Source of the DNA: Deltaproteobacteria bacterium
GTDB lineage: Bacteria > Desulfobacterota > Desulfomonilia > UBA1062
DNA length: 36,455 nucleotides
Reading direction: 5' to 3'
Assembly (NCBI GenBank): GCA_011372875.1
Contig: DSAD01000177.1
Location: 1-36,455, forward strand
In this document: piece by piece, positions 15,832 to 24,024 of the stretch
How positions within the stretch are numbered: position 1 is the stretch's first letter
Layout: every line of letters starts with the position of its first letter
Program-made: the position numbers and the translations under genes
The notes under the pieces: generated by a model
What the model was told of the DNA's origin: nothing
The model's database searches: none
The model's input: only the letters and a program-made list of their open reading frames with translations

Positions 15832-17628
15832 ATGGAAAATATCCGCAACTTCAGTATCATTGCCCATATCGACCACGGCAAGTCCACACTTGCCGATCGT
15901 CTGATACAGCATACAGGGGTCTGTGACGCCCGGAACTACAAAGACCAGATGCTCGACAATATGGATATCGAGCGTGAACGGGGAATCACGATCAAGAGCC
16001 AGGCCATCACGCTGCCCTATACAGCCAGTGATGGAAAGACATACAGTCTGAATCTCATTGATACGCCCGGGCATGTGGACTTCTCTTATGAGGTCTCCCG
16101 GTCACTGGCCTCCTGCGAGGGTGTTTTGCTGCTGATCGATGCCGCGCAGGGTGTTCAGGCCCAGACACTTGCCAATCTCTACCTTGCCATGGAACATGAT
16201 CTTGAGATAATCCCGGTCATCAACAAGATCGATCTCCCCTCTGCTGATGTCGAGCGCGTGCTCGAACAGATAGATTCGGAACTGGGGCTCGACCCGGACA
16301 CTCACCTGAAATGCTCTGCAAAAGACGGGACAGGGATCAGCGAGATCCTGGAGGCCATTGTGCAGCGAATACCGGCACCAAACGGAGACGAGAACAAGAG
16401 GCTTGCAGCCCTGATCTTCGATGCCCATTACGATGCCTTCCGCGGCACGGTCGTCAACTGCCGGCTCTTCGACGGCACGCTCAAGGCAGGAGATGTCATC
16501 CGTTTCATGTTCAACGATTCCGTATACCGCGTCGAAGAAGTCGGGCACTTCCTCATGACCCGCCAGAAGTGCAGTCAGCTCTCGGCAGGCGAAGTCGGCT
16601 ATATCATCGCAGGCATAAAGACCGTCTCGGATGTCAGCATAGGCGACACGATCACGCTGAATGAAAAACCCTGTGAGAAACCCCTTTCCGGGTTCAAAGA
16701 GGTCAAACCTGTCGTCTTCGCATCTATTTACCCTATTTCCTCTGACGATTACGAAGACCTTGCAGAGGCACTGGACAAGTACAAGCTCAACGACGCTGCC
16801 TTTATTTATGAAAAGGATTCCTCGGCAGCTCTGGGCCTTGGATTCCGATGCGGGTTCCTCGGCCTTCTGCATCTCGACATCGTCCAGGAGCGTCTGGAGC
16901 GGGAATATGACCTTTCCATAATCCTTTCCGTGCCGAGTGTACGCTACCGGTTCACCCTGAAGAACGGGAACGTGGTCTATGTGGACAACCCTTCTCATTA
17001 TCCGGGCGTCATGGCCATAGAGAAGTCCGAAGAGCCATATATCCGGGCATCCATGATGCTTCCGGAACGTTACATCGGGGCGGTGATGAACCTGTGTGTG
17101 GAAAGGCGCGGAGTGAACTCCACCATGAACTACCCGAGCCCCGGACGCGCGGAACTAGTATTCGAGATGCCCCTGGCAGAGGTCATCTACGACTTCTACG
17201 ACCGCTTCAAATCCGTCACGCAGGGCTACGGCTCATACGATTATGACCTGATCGACTACCGGGAAAGCCCACTTGTCCTTCTGGATATTCTTGTCAATGG
17301 CGAAAAGGTCGATGCACTCTCCCAGATCGTACACCGCGACCGGGCACGCTCCCGCGGGGTTCAGGCATGTGACCGGCTCAAGGATGAGATCCCCAGGCAG
17401 ATGTACAGAATAGCCATTCAGGGCGCCATAGGGGGCGAGATCATCTCCCGGTCAACAATATCGGCTTTCCGTAAGGATGTGACGGCCAAATGCTACGGCG
17501 GAGACATAACGCGCAAGCGCAAGCTGCTGGAAAAGCAGAAGAAAGGCAAGAAAAGGATGAAGATGATCGGGTCTGTCAGCATCCCGCAGAGCGCCTTCCT
17601 GGCGGTTTTGAAATCAGATTCGGATTGA
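15832..17628 (+). CDS. lepA: Elongation factor 4 (LepA)
   Basis: Ribosome-bound translational GTPase that back-translocates or rescues stalled ribosomes and helps 30S biogenesis. 598 aa, the standard length. G1 AHIDHGKSTL (11-20), G3 DTPGHVDFSYEVSRSLA, G4 NKIDLPSADV. Domain II, the EF-G-like domains III and V (SPGRAELVFEMPLAEV), and the LepA-specific C-terminal domain (SRGVQACDRLKDEIPRQM, then AKCYGGDITRKRKLLEKQ) are all in place, so it is not EF-G. AAGGTAAGAG lies before the ATG. Its TGA overlaps the hemW ATG by one base, giving translational coupling. Confidence 0.97.
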   Translation: MENIRNFSIIAHIDHGKSTLADRLIQHTGVCDARNYKDQMLDNMDIERERGITIKSQAITLPYTASDGKTYSLNLIDTPGHVDFSYEVSRSLASCEGVLLLIDAAQGVQAQTLANLYLAMEHDLEIIPVINKIDLPSADVERVLEQIDSELGLDPDTHLKCSAKDGTGISEILEAIVQRIPAPNGDENKRLAALIFDAHYDAFRGTVVNCRLFDGTLKAGDVIRFMFNDSVYRVEEVGHFLMTRQKCSQLSAGEVGYIIAGIKTVSDVSIGDTITLNEKPCEKPLSGFKEVKPVVFASIYPISSDDYEDLAEALDKYKLNDAAFIYEKDSSAALGLGFRCGFLGLLHLDIVQERLEREYDLSIILSVPSVRYRFTLKNGNVVYVDNPSHYPGVMAIEKSEEPYIRASMMLPERYIGAVMNLCVERRGVNSTMNYPSPGRAELVFEMPLAEVIYDFYDRFKSVTQGYGSYDYDLIDYRESPLVLLDILVNGEKVDALSQIVHRDRARSRGVQACDRLKDEIPRQMYRIAIQGAIGGEIISRSTISAFRKDVTAKCYGGDITRKRKLLEKQKKGKKRMKMIGSVSIPQSAFLAVLKSDSD

Positions 17629-18758
17629 TGGCCACAAAAGCCGTACCAGGGCTGTATATCCATATCCCGTTCTGCAGAGTACGCTGCGCATACTGCGACT
17701 TTTGTTCCACTACCGATATCGCGCTCATAACAGACTATCTCCATGCCCTGTCCAAGGAAATCGAGCTTTACAGAGATGATTTTCCTACATTCGACACAGT
17801 CTATCTGGGCGGAGGTACGCCTTCTCTGCTTTCATTGAACCAGATCGAGGCCATTATGGAAAAGATTCACAATGTCTTTTCCATACAACACTCTTCGGAG
17901 ATCACCATAGAGGTTAATCCGGCCGATCTGGATCTGGTTGACCTTGAAAGATTGCGAGGTCTCGGCATAAACCGGATCAACATCGGCGTTCAGTCTCTTG
18001 AGGAGCGCGAGCTGATACTTCTTGGACGCAGACACAACTCGTGCCTGGCGCTTGTGGCAATAGAAGAAGCCCTCAAAGCCGGATTCGAGAATATCGGCAT
18101 CGATCTTATCTACGGTCTGCCCGGCCAGAGATTGAGCAGATGGCACAACACCCTTGCAAAAGCGATATCGCTCAATCCATCACACCTGTCATGTTACGAA
18201 CTGGAACTCAAACCCGGCACACCCCTAGGACGAAAATGCCTGACCAGGGAACTCCCTGTCCACTCTCAGGAAATCTTGCGAGACTTTTTCATGAGCACAT
18301 CCGAGATCCTTGAAGATTCAGGGTACGTCCACTATGAGATCTCCAATTTTGCAAAAGGCATGGAAAAGGCTTCCAGGCATAACCAAAAATACTGGGATCA
18401 TACCCCCTATCTCGGACTGGGGCCATCCGCCCATTCCTTCAAGGCGAACAACCGCTGGTGGAATCACGAATCTCTGGCTGAATATATTCAAGACCTCCGG
18501 GACAACAAGCACCCTGTTAGCGCCTCGGAGACACTGGGCCTCGGGGAATTGCTCATGGAGGCATGGTTTCTCGGCCTTCGAACCAAAAGAGGAATAGACC
18601 TTGATGTGTTTCAGCAGCGCTATGGATGCGATCTCATGAAGGAGAAAGGCCCTGCCCTTATTGACCTGGCCAAAGCGGGACTCATAATTATTGAGAGCGG
18701 ATCTGTGCGCCCCACACGCTCCGGCATGGCTGTGTGCGATGCCCTTGCCCTTATCTGA
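17628..18758 (+). CDS. hemW: HemW-like radical SAM heme chaperone / coproporphyrinogen III oxidase-like protein
   Basis: Radical SAM enzyme of the HemN/HemW family; HemW proteins carry and insert heme and usually lack the oxidase activity. 376 aa. The [4Fe-4S] motif is C16-x3-C20-x2-C23 followed by DFCS, in the HemW form. YLGGGTPS (SAM-binding GGE-type motif) and NIGVQSLEERELILLGRRHN are typical, as is DLIYGLPGQ. The C-terminal HemN domain includes YWDHTPYLGLGPSAHSF. Start ATG 17628 shares a base with the lepA stop; a longer upstream frame only overlaps lepA. The lepA-hemW linkage is common in bacteria and supports this name rather than oxygen-independent HemN, which is longer and has extra N-terminal residues. 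Confidence 0.92.
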   Translation: MATKAVPGLYIHIPFCRVRCAYCDFCSTTDIALITDYLHALSKEIELYRDDFPTFDTVYLGGGTPSLLSLNQIEAIMEKIHNVFSIQHSSEITIEVNPADLDLVDLERLRGLGINRINIGVQSLEERELILLGRRHNSCLALVAIEEALKAGFENIGIDLIYGLPGQRLSRWHNTLAKAISLNPSHLSCYELELKPGTPLGRKCLTRELPVHSQEILRDFFMSTSEILEDSGYVHYEISNFAKGMEKASRHNQKYWDHTPYLGLGPSAHSFKANNRWWNHESLAEYIQDLRDNKHPVSASETLGLGELLMEAWFLGLRTKRGIDLDVFQQRYGCDLMKEKGPALIDLAKAGLIIIESGSVRPTRSGMAVCDALALI

Positions 18759-18774
18759 TCCGCATGAAGACAGC

Positions 18775-18801
18775 GGTCATGAAATGCCAACTTGCATGAC
18801 C
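18775..18801 (+). terminator. Small hairpin after hemW
   Basis: GGTCATG (18775-18781) pairs with CATGACC (18795-18801) around a 13-nt loop, 17 nt past the hemW stop. The following TGTTCTATT is only weakly U-rich, so termination is uncertain. Confidence 0.3.
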
Positions 18802-18808
18802 TGTTCTA

Positions 18809-18839
18809 TTGCACTGAAGAAATACAAGGTTACTATAAT
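18809..18839 (+). promoter_or_regulatory. Possible promoter for the solute-binding hybrid kinase
   Basis: Perfect -10 TATAAT (18834-18839) with TTGCAC (18809-18814) at a 19-nt spacer, which is long; the -35 assignment is therefore doubtful. Confidence 0.4.
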
Positions 18840-18872
18840 TAGTATGTCTCCACAAGACAGCCTAGAGAAAAT

Positions 18873-21458
18873 ATGCCTGCTACGCTGTTGAAGGAGATAT
18901 CCTATAATGCTATGAGCTGCTTGAGAACATATCTTCACCGGTGTGTTACTTTAATGCATATTGATACAATGTGCATCTGTTCAGCCCTTATCATGGCCGG
19001 ACTCTGCAGTCTCGTATTCCCTGCATACACAGATACCAGGGAGATTCCCTCAGCGGAAGAAGTGATCCTCGTGGGCGGCGATCATGCATTTCCGCCCTAT
19101 GAATTCCTGGACAGCAAGGGCAGACCTGCGGGTTACAATGTAGATCTCATCAGGGCTGTTGCCGAGATAATGGACCTGAAGATAGAGATCCGGCTCGGCC
19201 CATGGTCCCAGGCAAGAAGGGCCCTCGAAAACAGAGAAATAGATGTGCTGATGGGCATATTCTATTCAGAGGAAAGGGGCAGGCTCATCGATTTTTCCGT
19301 GCCGCATTCAATAGTTCACCATGCCATATTTATCCGCAAAGAATATGAAGACATCAAGTCTCTCGAAGATCTCAAAGGAAAAGAGATAATCGTGCAGAAA
19401 GGCGACATAATGCATGATTATGCAATTCAGCAAGATCTTTCGGAAAAGCTCATCCTGGTGGATTCTCCAGATGATGCGCTGCGTCTGCTGGCTTCAGGGA
19501 AAAACCATTGTACGCTTCTGCTGGAAAGGCAGGGGCTGTTTCTGGCACGCAAATTCAGACTTACAAACATAATCACAGCCGGACCTCCATTCTACCCGAA
19601 TGAATATTGCTTTGCCGTGCCAAAAGGCGATCATGAGCTGCTTGTCAGATTGGATGAAGGGCTAAGGATCATCAAGGCTACCGGATCATACAGGGAAATA
19701 TTCAACAAATGGCTCGGGGGGCTGCATCCGACAGAAATATCCCCAATAATAGTGCTCAGATGGGTATCTATTGTTGCAGGGCTATTGTTCACAGTCCTTA
19801 CAGGCATGTTTTTCTGGTCATGGTCTCTTCGGAAAAATATACGCATTGCTACCAGACGTCTGTCACAGGAACTGATTGATCGCAGACACATACAGGATGC
19901 ATTAGAAAAGGAAACAGCCTTCAGCACAACCCTGGTTCAGACCTCTCCTACATATTATGTCGCCATCGATGCACAGGGAAAGACCATCATGATGAACGAA
20001 ACCCTGCTTCAGGCACTCGGCTATTCACAAGATGAAGTCAAGTGTATGGATTACCTGAAGACCTTTGTTCCTGAACCCGAACAGGAGATGCTTTCAAAGG
20101 TTTTTGAAAACATTGTCCACCTGAGGGACTCGACGGTCAGTGAAAATCACATCCTGACAAAGGATGGACGACATCTCCTGGTAGAATGGCATGGCAGACC
20201 TGTTTTCAAGACAAACGGCGAATTGGAATACTTTTTCGGTGTAGGCATTGACATCACCGAACGCAAGCAGTCTGAAGAAGAAAGGCAGAGGCTCGAAAAC
20301 CGTCTTCAGCAGTCTTACAAGATGGAGGCTCTTGGAACCCTGGCAGGAGGCATTGCCCATGATTTCAACAATATTCTCTCTTCTGTTCTGGGGTTTACCG
20401 AACTCGCCAAGATAAAACTCGCAAAAGGCAAGCGCATTGAAAAGGAACTGGACGAGGTTCTCAATGCAGGCGCCAGGGCCAGAGACCTGGTCAAGCAGAT
20501 ATTGACATTTTCCCGTCAGTCCGGAATCAGGAAGAGTCCGACAGATATGACTTCCATGATAAAAGAGACGCTGAAGTTCCTCAGGGCATCTCTGCCTACA
20601 ACCATTGAGATAAGGCATCATCTTCCTTCTTATGAAACCACGGTAATGGCTGATCCAACGCAGATACATCAGGTGATCATGAACCTGTGCACCAACGCCG
20701 CTTATGCCATGAAAGACAAAGGGGGTGTAATCGATATCCGCATCTCGGAGAAAGAACTGGCCGACAAATCCGAGACAGAGTTCAAGGGTCAGACCCCGGG
20801 CAGATATCTGCAGTTGAGTGTCTCCGATACCGGGAGCGGGATCCCCGAAGACATCATAGACAGAATCTTCGATCCCTTCTTTACCACCAAAGAGCGCGGC
20901 AAAGGTACAGGCATGGGTCTTTCAGTTGTACACGGCATCATACATGACCTTGGCGGCGCCATCTCGGTATACAGCAAACCCGGCAAGGGAACTGCATTTC
21001 ATCTTCTGTTTCCCAGATATGCGGGAAAGCGTTTCGAACAGCTTTCGCCTCATTCGATTCTCACCATGGGCAAAGGCAGAATACTGTTCGTGGACGATGA
21101 AAAAGGTGTAATAGAATCAGGAAAAGAAATCCTCGAGAGTATAGGATATACGATTACCCCTACAACAAGCGCTTCTGAAGCGCTCGAGATATTCAGATCA
21201 GATCCCGATTCATTCGACCTGGTACTGACGGACATGACCATGCCGAAGATGACGGGAATAGAGCTTTCCAAACAAATGCTGGCAATCAGGCCTGATATTC
21301 CCATAATATTGTGTACCGGTTCCGATATCGGGACAAACCCGGAATTGATCCATGCTGCCGGCATCAAGAAGATGGTAATGAAGCCCCTGACAACCAATGA
21401 ACTGGCCGAAGCGGTTTACAATGCCCTGAATCCCGTTGAAGGACAACCCCGGGACTAG
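18873..21458 (+). CDS. Hybrid histidine kinase with periplasmic solute-binding (SBP_bac_3) sensor
   Basis: 861 aa from ATG 18873; ATG 18912 (residue 14) is an equally good start, with AAGGAG 15 nt before it. Order: signal anchor (about 28-52), solute-binding-type domain (64-283, VILVGGDHAFPPYEFLDSKG, typical of polar amino-acid binding proteins), one membrane helix (298-317), PAS with PAC (346-465), H-box GGIAHDFNNIL with H496, N-box MNLCTNAAYAM, G1 DTGSGIPED, F-box FDPFFTTK, G2 GKGTGMGLS, and a receiver (735-855) with D787 (LTDMTMPKMTG). The periplasmic domain should bind a small solute and signal across one helix; there is no HAMP domain. The PAS-kinase core is a close paralogue of that at 13623-15674. 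No cognate output gene is adjacent. Confidence 0.93.
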   Translation: MPATLLKEISYNAMSCLRTYLHRCVTLMHIDTMCICSALIMAGLCSLVFPAYTDTREIPSAEEVILVGGDHAFPPYEFLDSKGRPAGYNVDLIRAVAEIMDLKIEIRLGPWSQARRALENREIDVLMGIFYSEERGRLIDFSVPHSIVHHAIFIRKEYEDIKSLEDLKGKEIIVQKGDIMHDYAIQQDLSEKLILVDSPDDALRLLASGKNHCTLLLERQGLFLARKFRLTNIITAGPPFYPNEYCFAVPKGDHELLVRLDEGLRIIKATGSYREIFNKWLGGLHPTEISPIIVLRWVSIVAGLLFTVLTGMFFWSWSLRKNIRIATRRLSQELIDRRHIQDALEKETAFSTTLVQTSPTYYVAIDAQGKTIMMNETLLQALGYSQDEVKCMDYLKTFVPEPEQEMLSKVFENIVHLRDSTVSENHILTKDGRHLLVEWHGRPVFKTNGELEYFFGVGIDITERKQSEEERQRLENRLQQSYKMEALGTLAGGIAHDFNNILSSVLGFTELAKIKLAKGKRIEKELDEVLNAGARARDLVKQILTFSRQSGIRKSPTDMTSMIKETLKFLRASLPTTIEIRHHLPSYETTVMADPTQIHQVIMNLCTNAAYAMKDKGGVIDIRISEKELADKSETEFKGQTPGRYLQLSVSDTGSGIPEDIIDRIFDPFFTTKERGKGTGMGLSVVHGIIHDLGGAISVYSKPGKGTAFHLLFPRYAGKRFEQLSPHSILTMGKGRILFVDDEKGVIESGKEILESIGYTITPTTSASEALEIFRSDPDSFDLVLTDMTMPKMTGIELSKQMLAIRPDIPIILCTGSDIGTNPELIHAAGIKKMVMKPLTTNELAEAVYNALNPVEGQPRD

Positions 21459-21570
21459 CCCCGATCATATATCTTATTTTTAACATTATTCATCAAGCAC
21501 CCCACAGAAAAGCGTTCGAGATATCAGATATTCCCCACCATAGGGTGCATCATGAACATAGGGGGCCACC

Positions 21571-21606
21571 CCTTATCCTCTCCCTCTCGAAAAGAGGACT
21601 GAGAGG
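21571..21606. repeat. Dispersed intergenic repeat, copy C
   Basis: CCTTATCCTCTCCCTCTC with the complementary GAGGACTGAGAGG: TCCTCTC (21576-21582) pairs with GAGAGG (21601-21606), with a second inner CTCT/AGAG pairing. It is the same element as the second half of copies A and B, and shares GAGGACTGAGA with copy B. Confidence 0.55.
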
Positions 21607-21716
21607 CGGCTCACAGCAAAATGTCGGGGAATCTTTTGATTGACGGCGCTACTGACAATTGGATACCATGAAAGCGGATTGGAAATATATCAACATGATT
21701 AAAAAGAGGTGGCGAC

Positions 21717-22652
21717 ATGAAAAGGTTCTCTTATGTCTCGATGGTTCTTCTTATACTCAGTATTGTTACCGGATGCTCATCCTTCAAGAACAGCGTGTAT
21801 GATCTTGCAATCAATGCAGACCGCTCGAGGTCAGACCTTGTACCAGGCTCAATCGAGATCGATGGAGAGGCCATTGCCTACCTGGAACGCAAAGGGGACG
21901 GTGAAATCATCGTACTCATACACGGTTTCGGAGCAAACAAGGACAACTGGATCCGTTTTGTACGCCATATCCCTAAGCAGTATCGGATTGTCGCCTTTGA
22001 TATGGCAGGGCATGGCGACAACAACCGTGCTCTCGAAAAAACCTACAGTATCGACTACATCACCTCGATCTTTGCTCAGGCAGCAGACGCAATGGCCCTT
22101 GAAAAGTTCCACATTGCAGGAAATTCCATGGGGGGATACATATCCATGCTCTATACTTCAAACCATCCGGGACGTGTACATACAATGTGTCTTATAGATG
22201 CAGCAGGTCTCATAGACCAGACACCGCAGCCAAGCGATCTCCTGCTGGCACTGGAGAATGGCCAGAGCCCTTTGACGCCAACTACCCACGAAGATTACTC
22301 TGAACTGCTTGACTATGCCTTCCATAAAAGGCCGTTCATACCCTGGCCCATCATTTCCGTTCTTGCAGACAGGGCTGTTGAATCGGGCGAATTTACGAAA
22401 AAGATGTGGAAGGACTTCCACTCTGACCCTCAAGATGTCTTCGGACTGCTCCCGGGATTCGATCTTCCGGTGCTGGTTATCTGGGGAGACCAAGACAGGA
22501 TCCTCCATGTATCCACAACCGAAGTTCTCGAACGCTTCCTGCCGGATGTTGAGACAATCATCCTGAAGGACTGCGGACACATGCCCATGCTGGAAAGGCC
22601 TGAAGAGACAGCCGGGCACTATGTCTCTTTCCTGATCAGACATACACAGTGA
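21717..22652 (+). CDS. Alpha/beta-hydrolase lipoprotein (lipase/esterase type)
   Basis: 311 aa. Signal peptide with lipobox IVTGC (C20), so an envelope-anchored enzyme. The hydrolase fold is complete: oxyanion HGFG (69-72), AFDMAGHGDN, nucleophile elbow GNSMGG with S137, acid D260 (IWGDQDRILH) and H288 (CGHMPMLERPE). The cap region lies between 165 and 240. The arrangement resembles small secreted triacylglycerol lipases such as Moraxella-type lipase, but substrate cannot be told from sequence; a polyhydroxyalkanoate or fatty-ester role is possible. The ATG has AAAGAGGTGGCGAC upstream. It stands alone, with a 258-nt gap before it that contains repeat copy C and 297 nt after it. Confidence 0.87.
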   Translation: MKRFSYVSMVLLILSIVTGCSSFKNSVYDLAINADRSRSDLVPGSIEIDGEAIAYLERKGDGEIIVLIHGFGANKDNWIRFVRHIPKQYRIVAFDMAGHGDNNRALEKTYSIDYITSIFAQAADAMALEKFHIAGNSMGGYISMLYTSNHPGRVHTMCLIDAAGLIDQTPQPSDLLLALENGQSPLTPTTHEDYSELLDYAFHKRPFIPWPIISVLADRAVESGEFTKKMWKDFHSDPQDVFGLLPGFDLPVLVIWGDQDRILHVSTTEVLERFLPDVETIILKDCGHMPMLERPEETAGHYVSFLIRHTQ

Positions 22653-22949
22653 TACTGGTGTCGGGATAAATGTCCCGTAAAGACTACCTATGCACAGGTC
22701 CATAAGCACGTGCCATAACGATCAATCAGTTCACATGGCTGACCAATCTTACACATGTAATGGCATCACCTTGACTCTGGTCCCGGAGATATTAAGCTAT
22801 ACCATATCTCTTTATTATTGTTGCAGTCCATGACATATACTTGGCCGGCCCATCAGGTCGATTAGATCAGATTTCACTGACATCTTGTCATTTGAAGTGA
22901 ATACCGGATACGCGGACATATTCGAGAGTCCGGCCGCCAGGAAAGGAAG

Positions 22950-23741
22950 ATGTCCCATGAAAAACACGATCTGGAAAAATCATACGATCACGGTCTGAAA
23001 GACCTCTGCCCTGAAGAATGGGAGACAACATTTCCCGAAATATGCCAACAGTCATGCACGGATCTTCCGCAAAAAACGGCGCTTGCCTGTAAGGGTATCC
23101 ATCTAAGCTTTGCCGAGCTGGACCGTTATGCAAACAGGTTTTCCAATATGCTCATCCTCAACGGGTTCAAGAAAGGCGATGTGGTGGGGATCAACCTGCC
23201 CAATATCCCGGAACATGTAATAGCCTGGATCGGGACCCTGCGCGCCGGATGCGTTGTCTCCGGGATGTTGATACCGGTGATTAAGAATCCCGAGGTAATG
23301 AAAAATGAGATCCTGAATTTCGCCGTTGAACGTCATGCCACTCATGAGGTTCCCGCATTCATTGAATTCAGAGATGAACTGCCGCTTACCCCTGTAGGCA
23401 AAACAGATAAAGATATATTGAGAAATGAAAACTCCCGGGGCAATGAAAGACGCAGGAATATGCGCAAGAGTGTTGACCTCCCATGTGATGTCAGACTGTC
23501 AATCAATGGCAAGGAAGCCCGGAAGCCCGGAAACATAGTCGATATAAGCACAGAGGGTATCGGTGTAGAAACCAAAGGATCTCCTGAAGCAGAAACAGGC
23601 GAGGATGCGTATATCGATATTATCCAGTTCGGAGAAACCTTCTGGCTTAAGGGTCATGTGCTCGGCCGGAAAGGAAACCGGATAGCAGTGAGGTTTATCG
23701 AAACAATCCCCGGGGAACTCAAAGAAATCCTGAGCCCATAA
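22950..23741 (+). CDS. Acyl-CoA synthetase remnant (catalytic core missing) fused to a C-terminal PilZ domain
   Basis: 263 aa, a composite. Residues 20-106 match the N-terminus of AMP-forming acyl-CoA synthetases (FPEICQQSC, LSFAELDRYANRFSNMLI, GDVVGINLPNIPEHVIAWIG, LRAGCVVSGM). Residues about 117-158 match their C-terminal subdomain (EILNFAVERHATHEVPAFIE, then LPLTPVGKTDKDIL, with the conserved Lys K151). The roughly 400 residues between, with the AMP-binding P-loop, the YGxTE motif and the adenylate site, are absent with no stop or frame change. Residues 164-260 are a PilZ domain with the c-di-GMP motifs RRNMR (168-172) and D198-I-S200-T-E-G203. Either an in-frame deletion in a synthetase-PilZ gene or a reassembled regulator. 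Enzyme activity is not possible; c-di-GMP binding may be. Ribosome site AGGAAAGG upstream. Confidence 0.8.
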   Translation: MSHEKHDLEKSYDHGLKDLCPEEWETTFPEICQQSCTDLPQKTALACKGIHLSFAELDRYANRFSNMLILNGFKKGDVVGINLPNIPEHVIAWIGTLRAGCVVSGMLIPVIKNPEVMKNEILNFAVERHATHEVPAFIEFRDELPLTPVGKTDKDILRNENSRGNERRRNMRKSVDLPCDVRLSINGKEARKPGNIVDISTEGIGVETKGSPEAETGEDAYIDIIQFGETFWLKGHVLGRKGNRIAVRFIETIPGELKEILSP

Positions 23742-23831
23742 AATGCAGCAGGGTATGCATTGCAGTGCCCAGGATCCTTTGCAGATTTATGTTCCGGAAA
23801 AAACAGAAGTAGTCCGGTTGTTTGAACAGAG

Positions 23832-23862
23832 AATGGCAATTTATAAGTGGAGCCTTGCCATT
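23832..23862. repeat. Inverted repeat overlapping possible recQ promoter
   Basis: AATGGCAA (23832-23839) and TTGCCATT (23855-23862), perfect 8-bp arms, 15-nt loop. The right arm contains TTGCCA, 15 nt from a perfect TATAAT (23876-23881), so it may be an operator over a recQ promoter or a terminator of the PilZ gene. Confidence 0.4.
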
Positions 23863-24024
23863 ATTCGCCAAGCATTATAATGTATTCTTTTATAAAATAT
23901 CAGGAATACTATTTCCTCATAAATTTAATATCCAAAAGGAAAGATACCGGTGGAGGTAGGGGTCAACACCTTGCATGAAACTGTCTGCAAAGCTTTTCTA
24001 AGGATAGATCCACACAAATAATGT

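Noticed and set aside
16102-16998. 298-codon open frame on the strand opposite lepA
   Set aside because: Mirror frame of a highly constrained gene; no ribosome site, no family features.
18138-18165. TGGCAC followed by TTGC inside hemW, like a sigma54 promoter
   Set aside because: Spacing is 7 nt rather than 5 and it lies inside a coding region.
22662-22677. CGGGA/TCCCG hairpin after the lipase gene
   Set aside because: Five base pairs only and no U-run; too weak to call a terminator.
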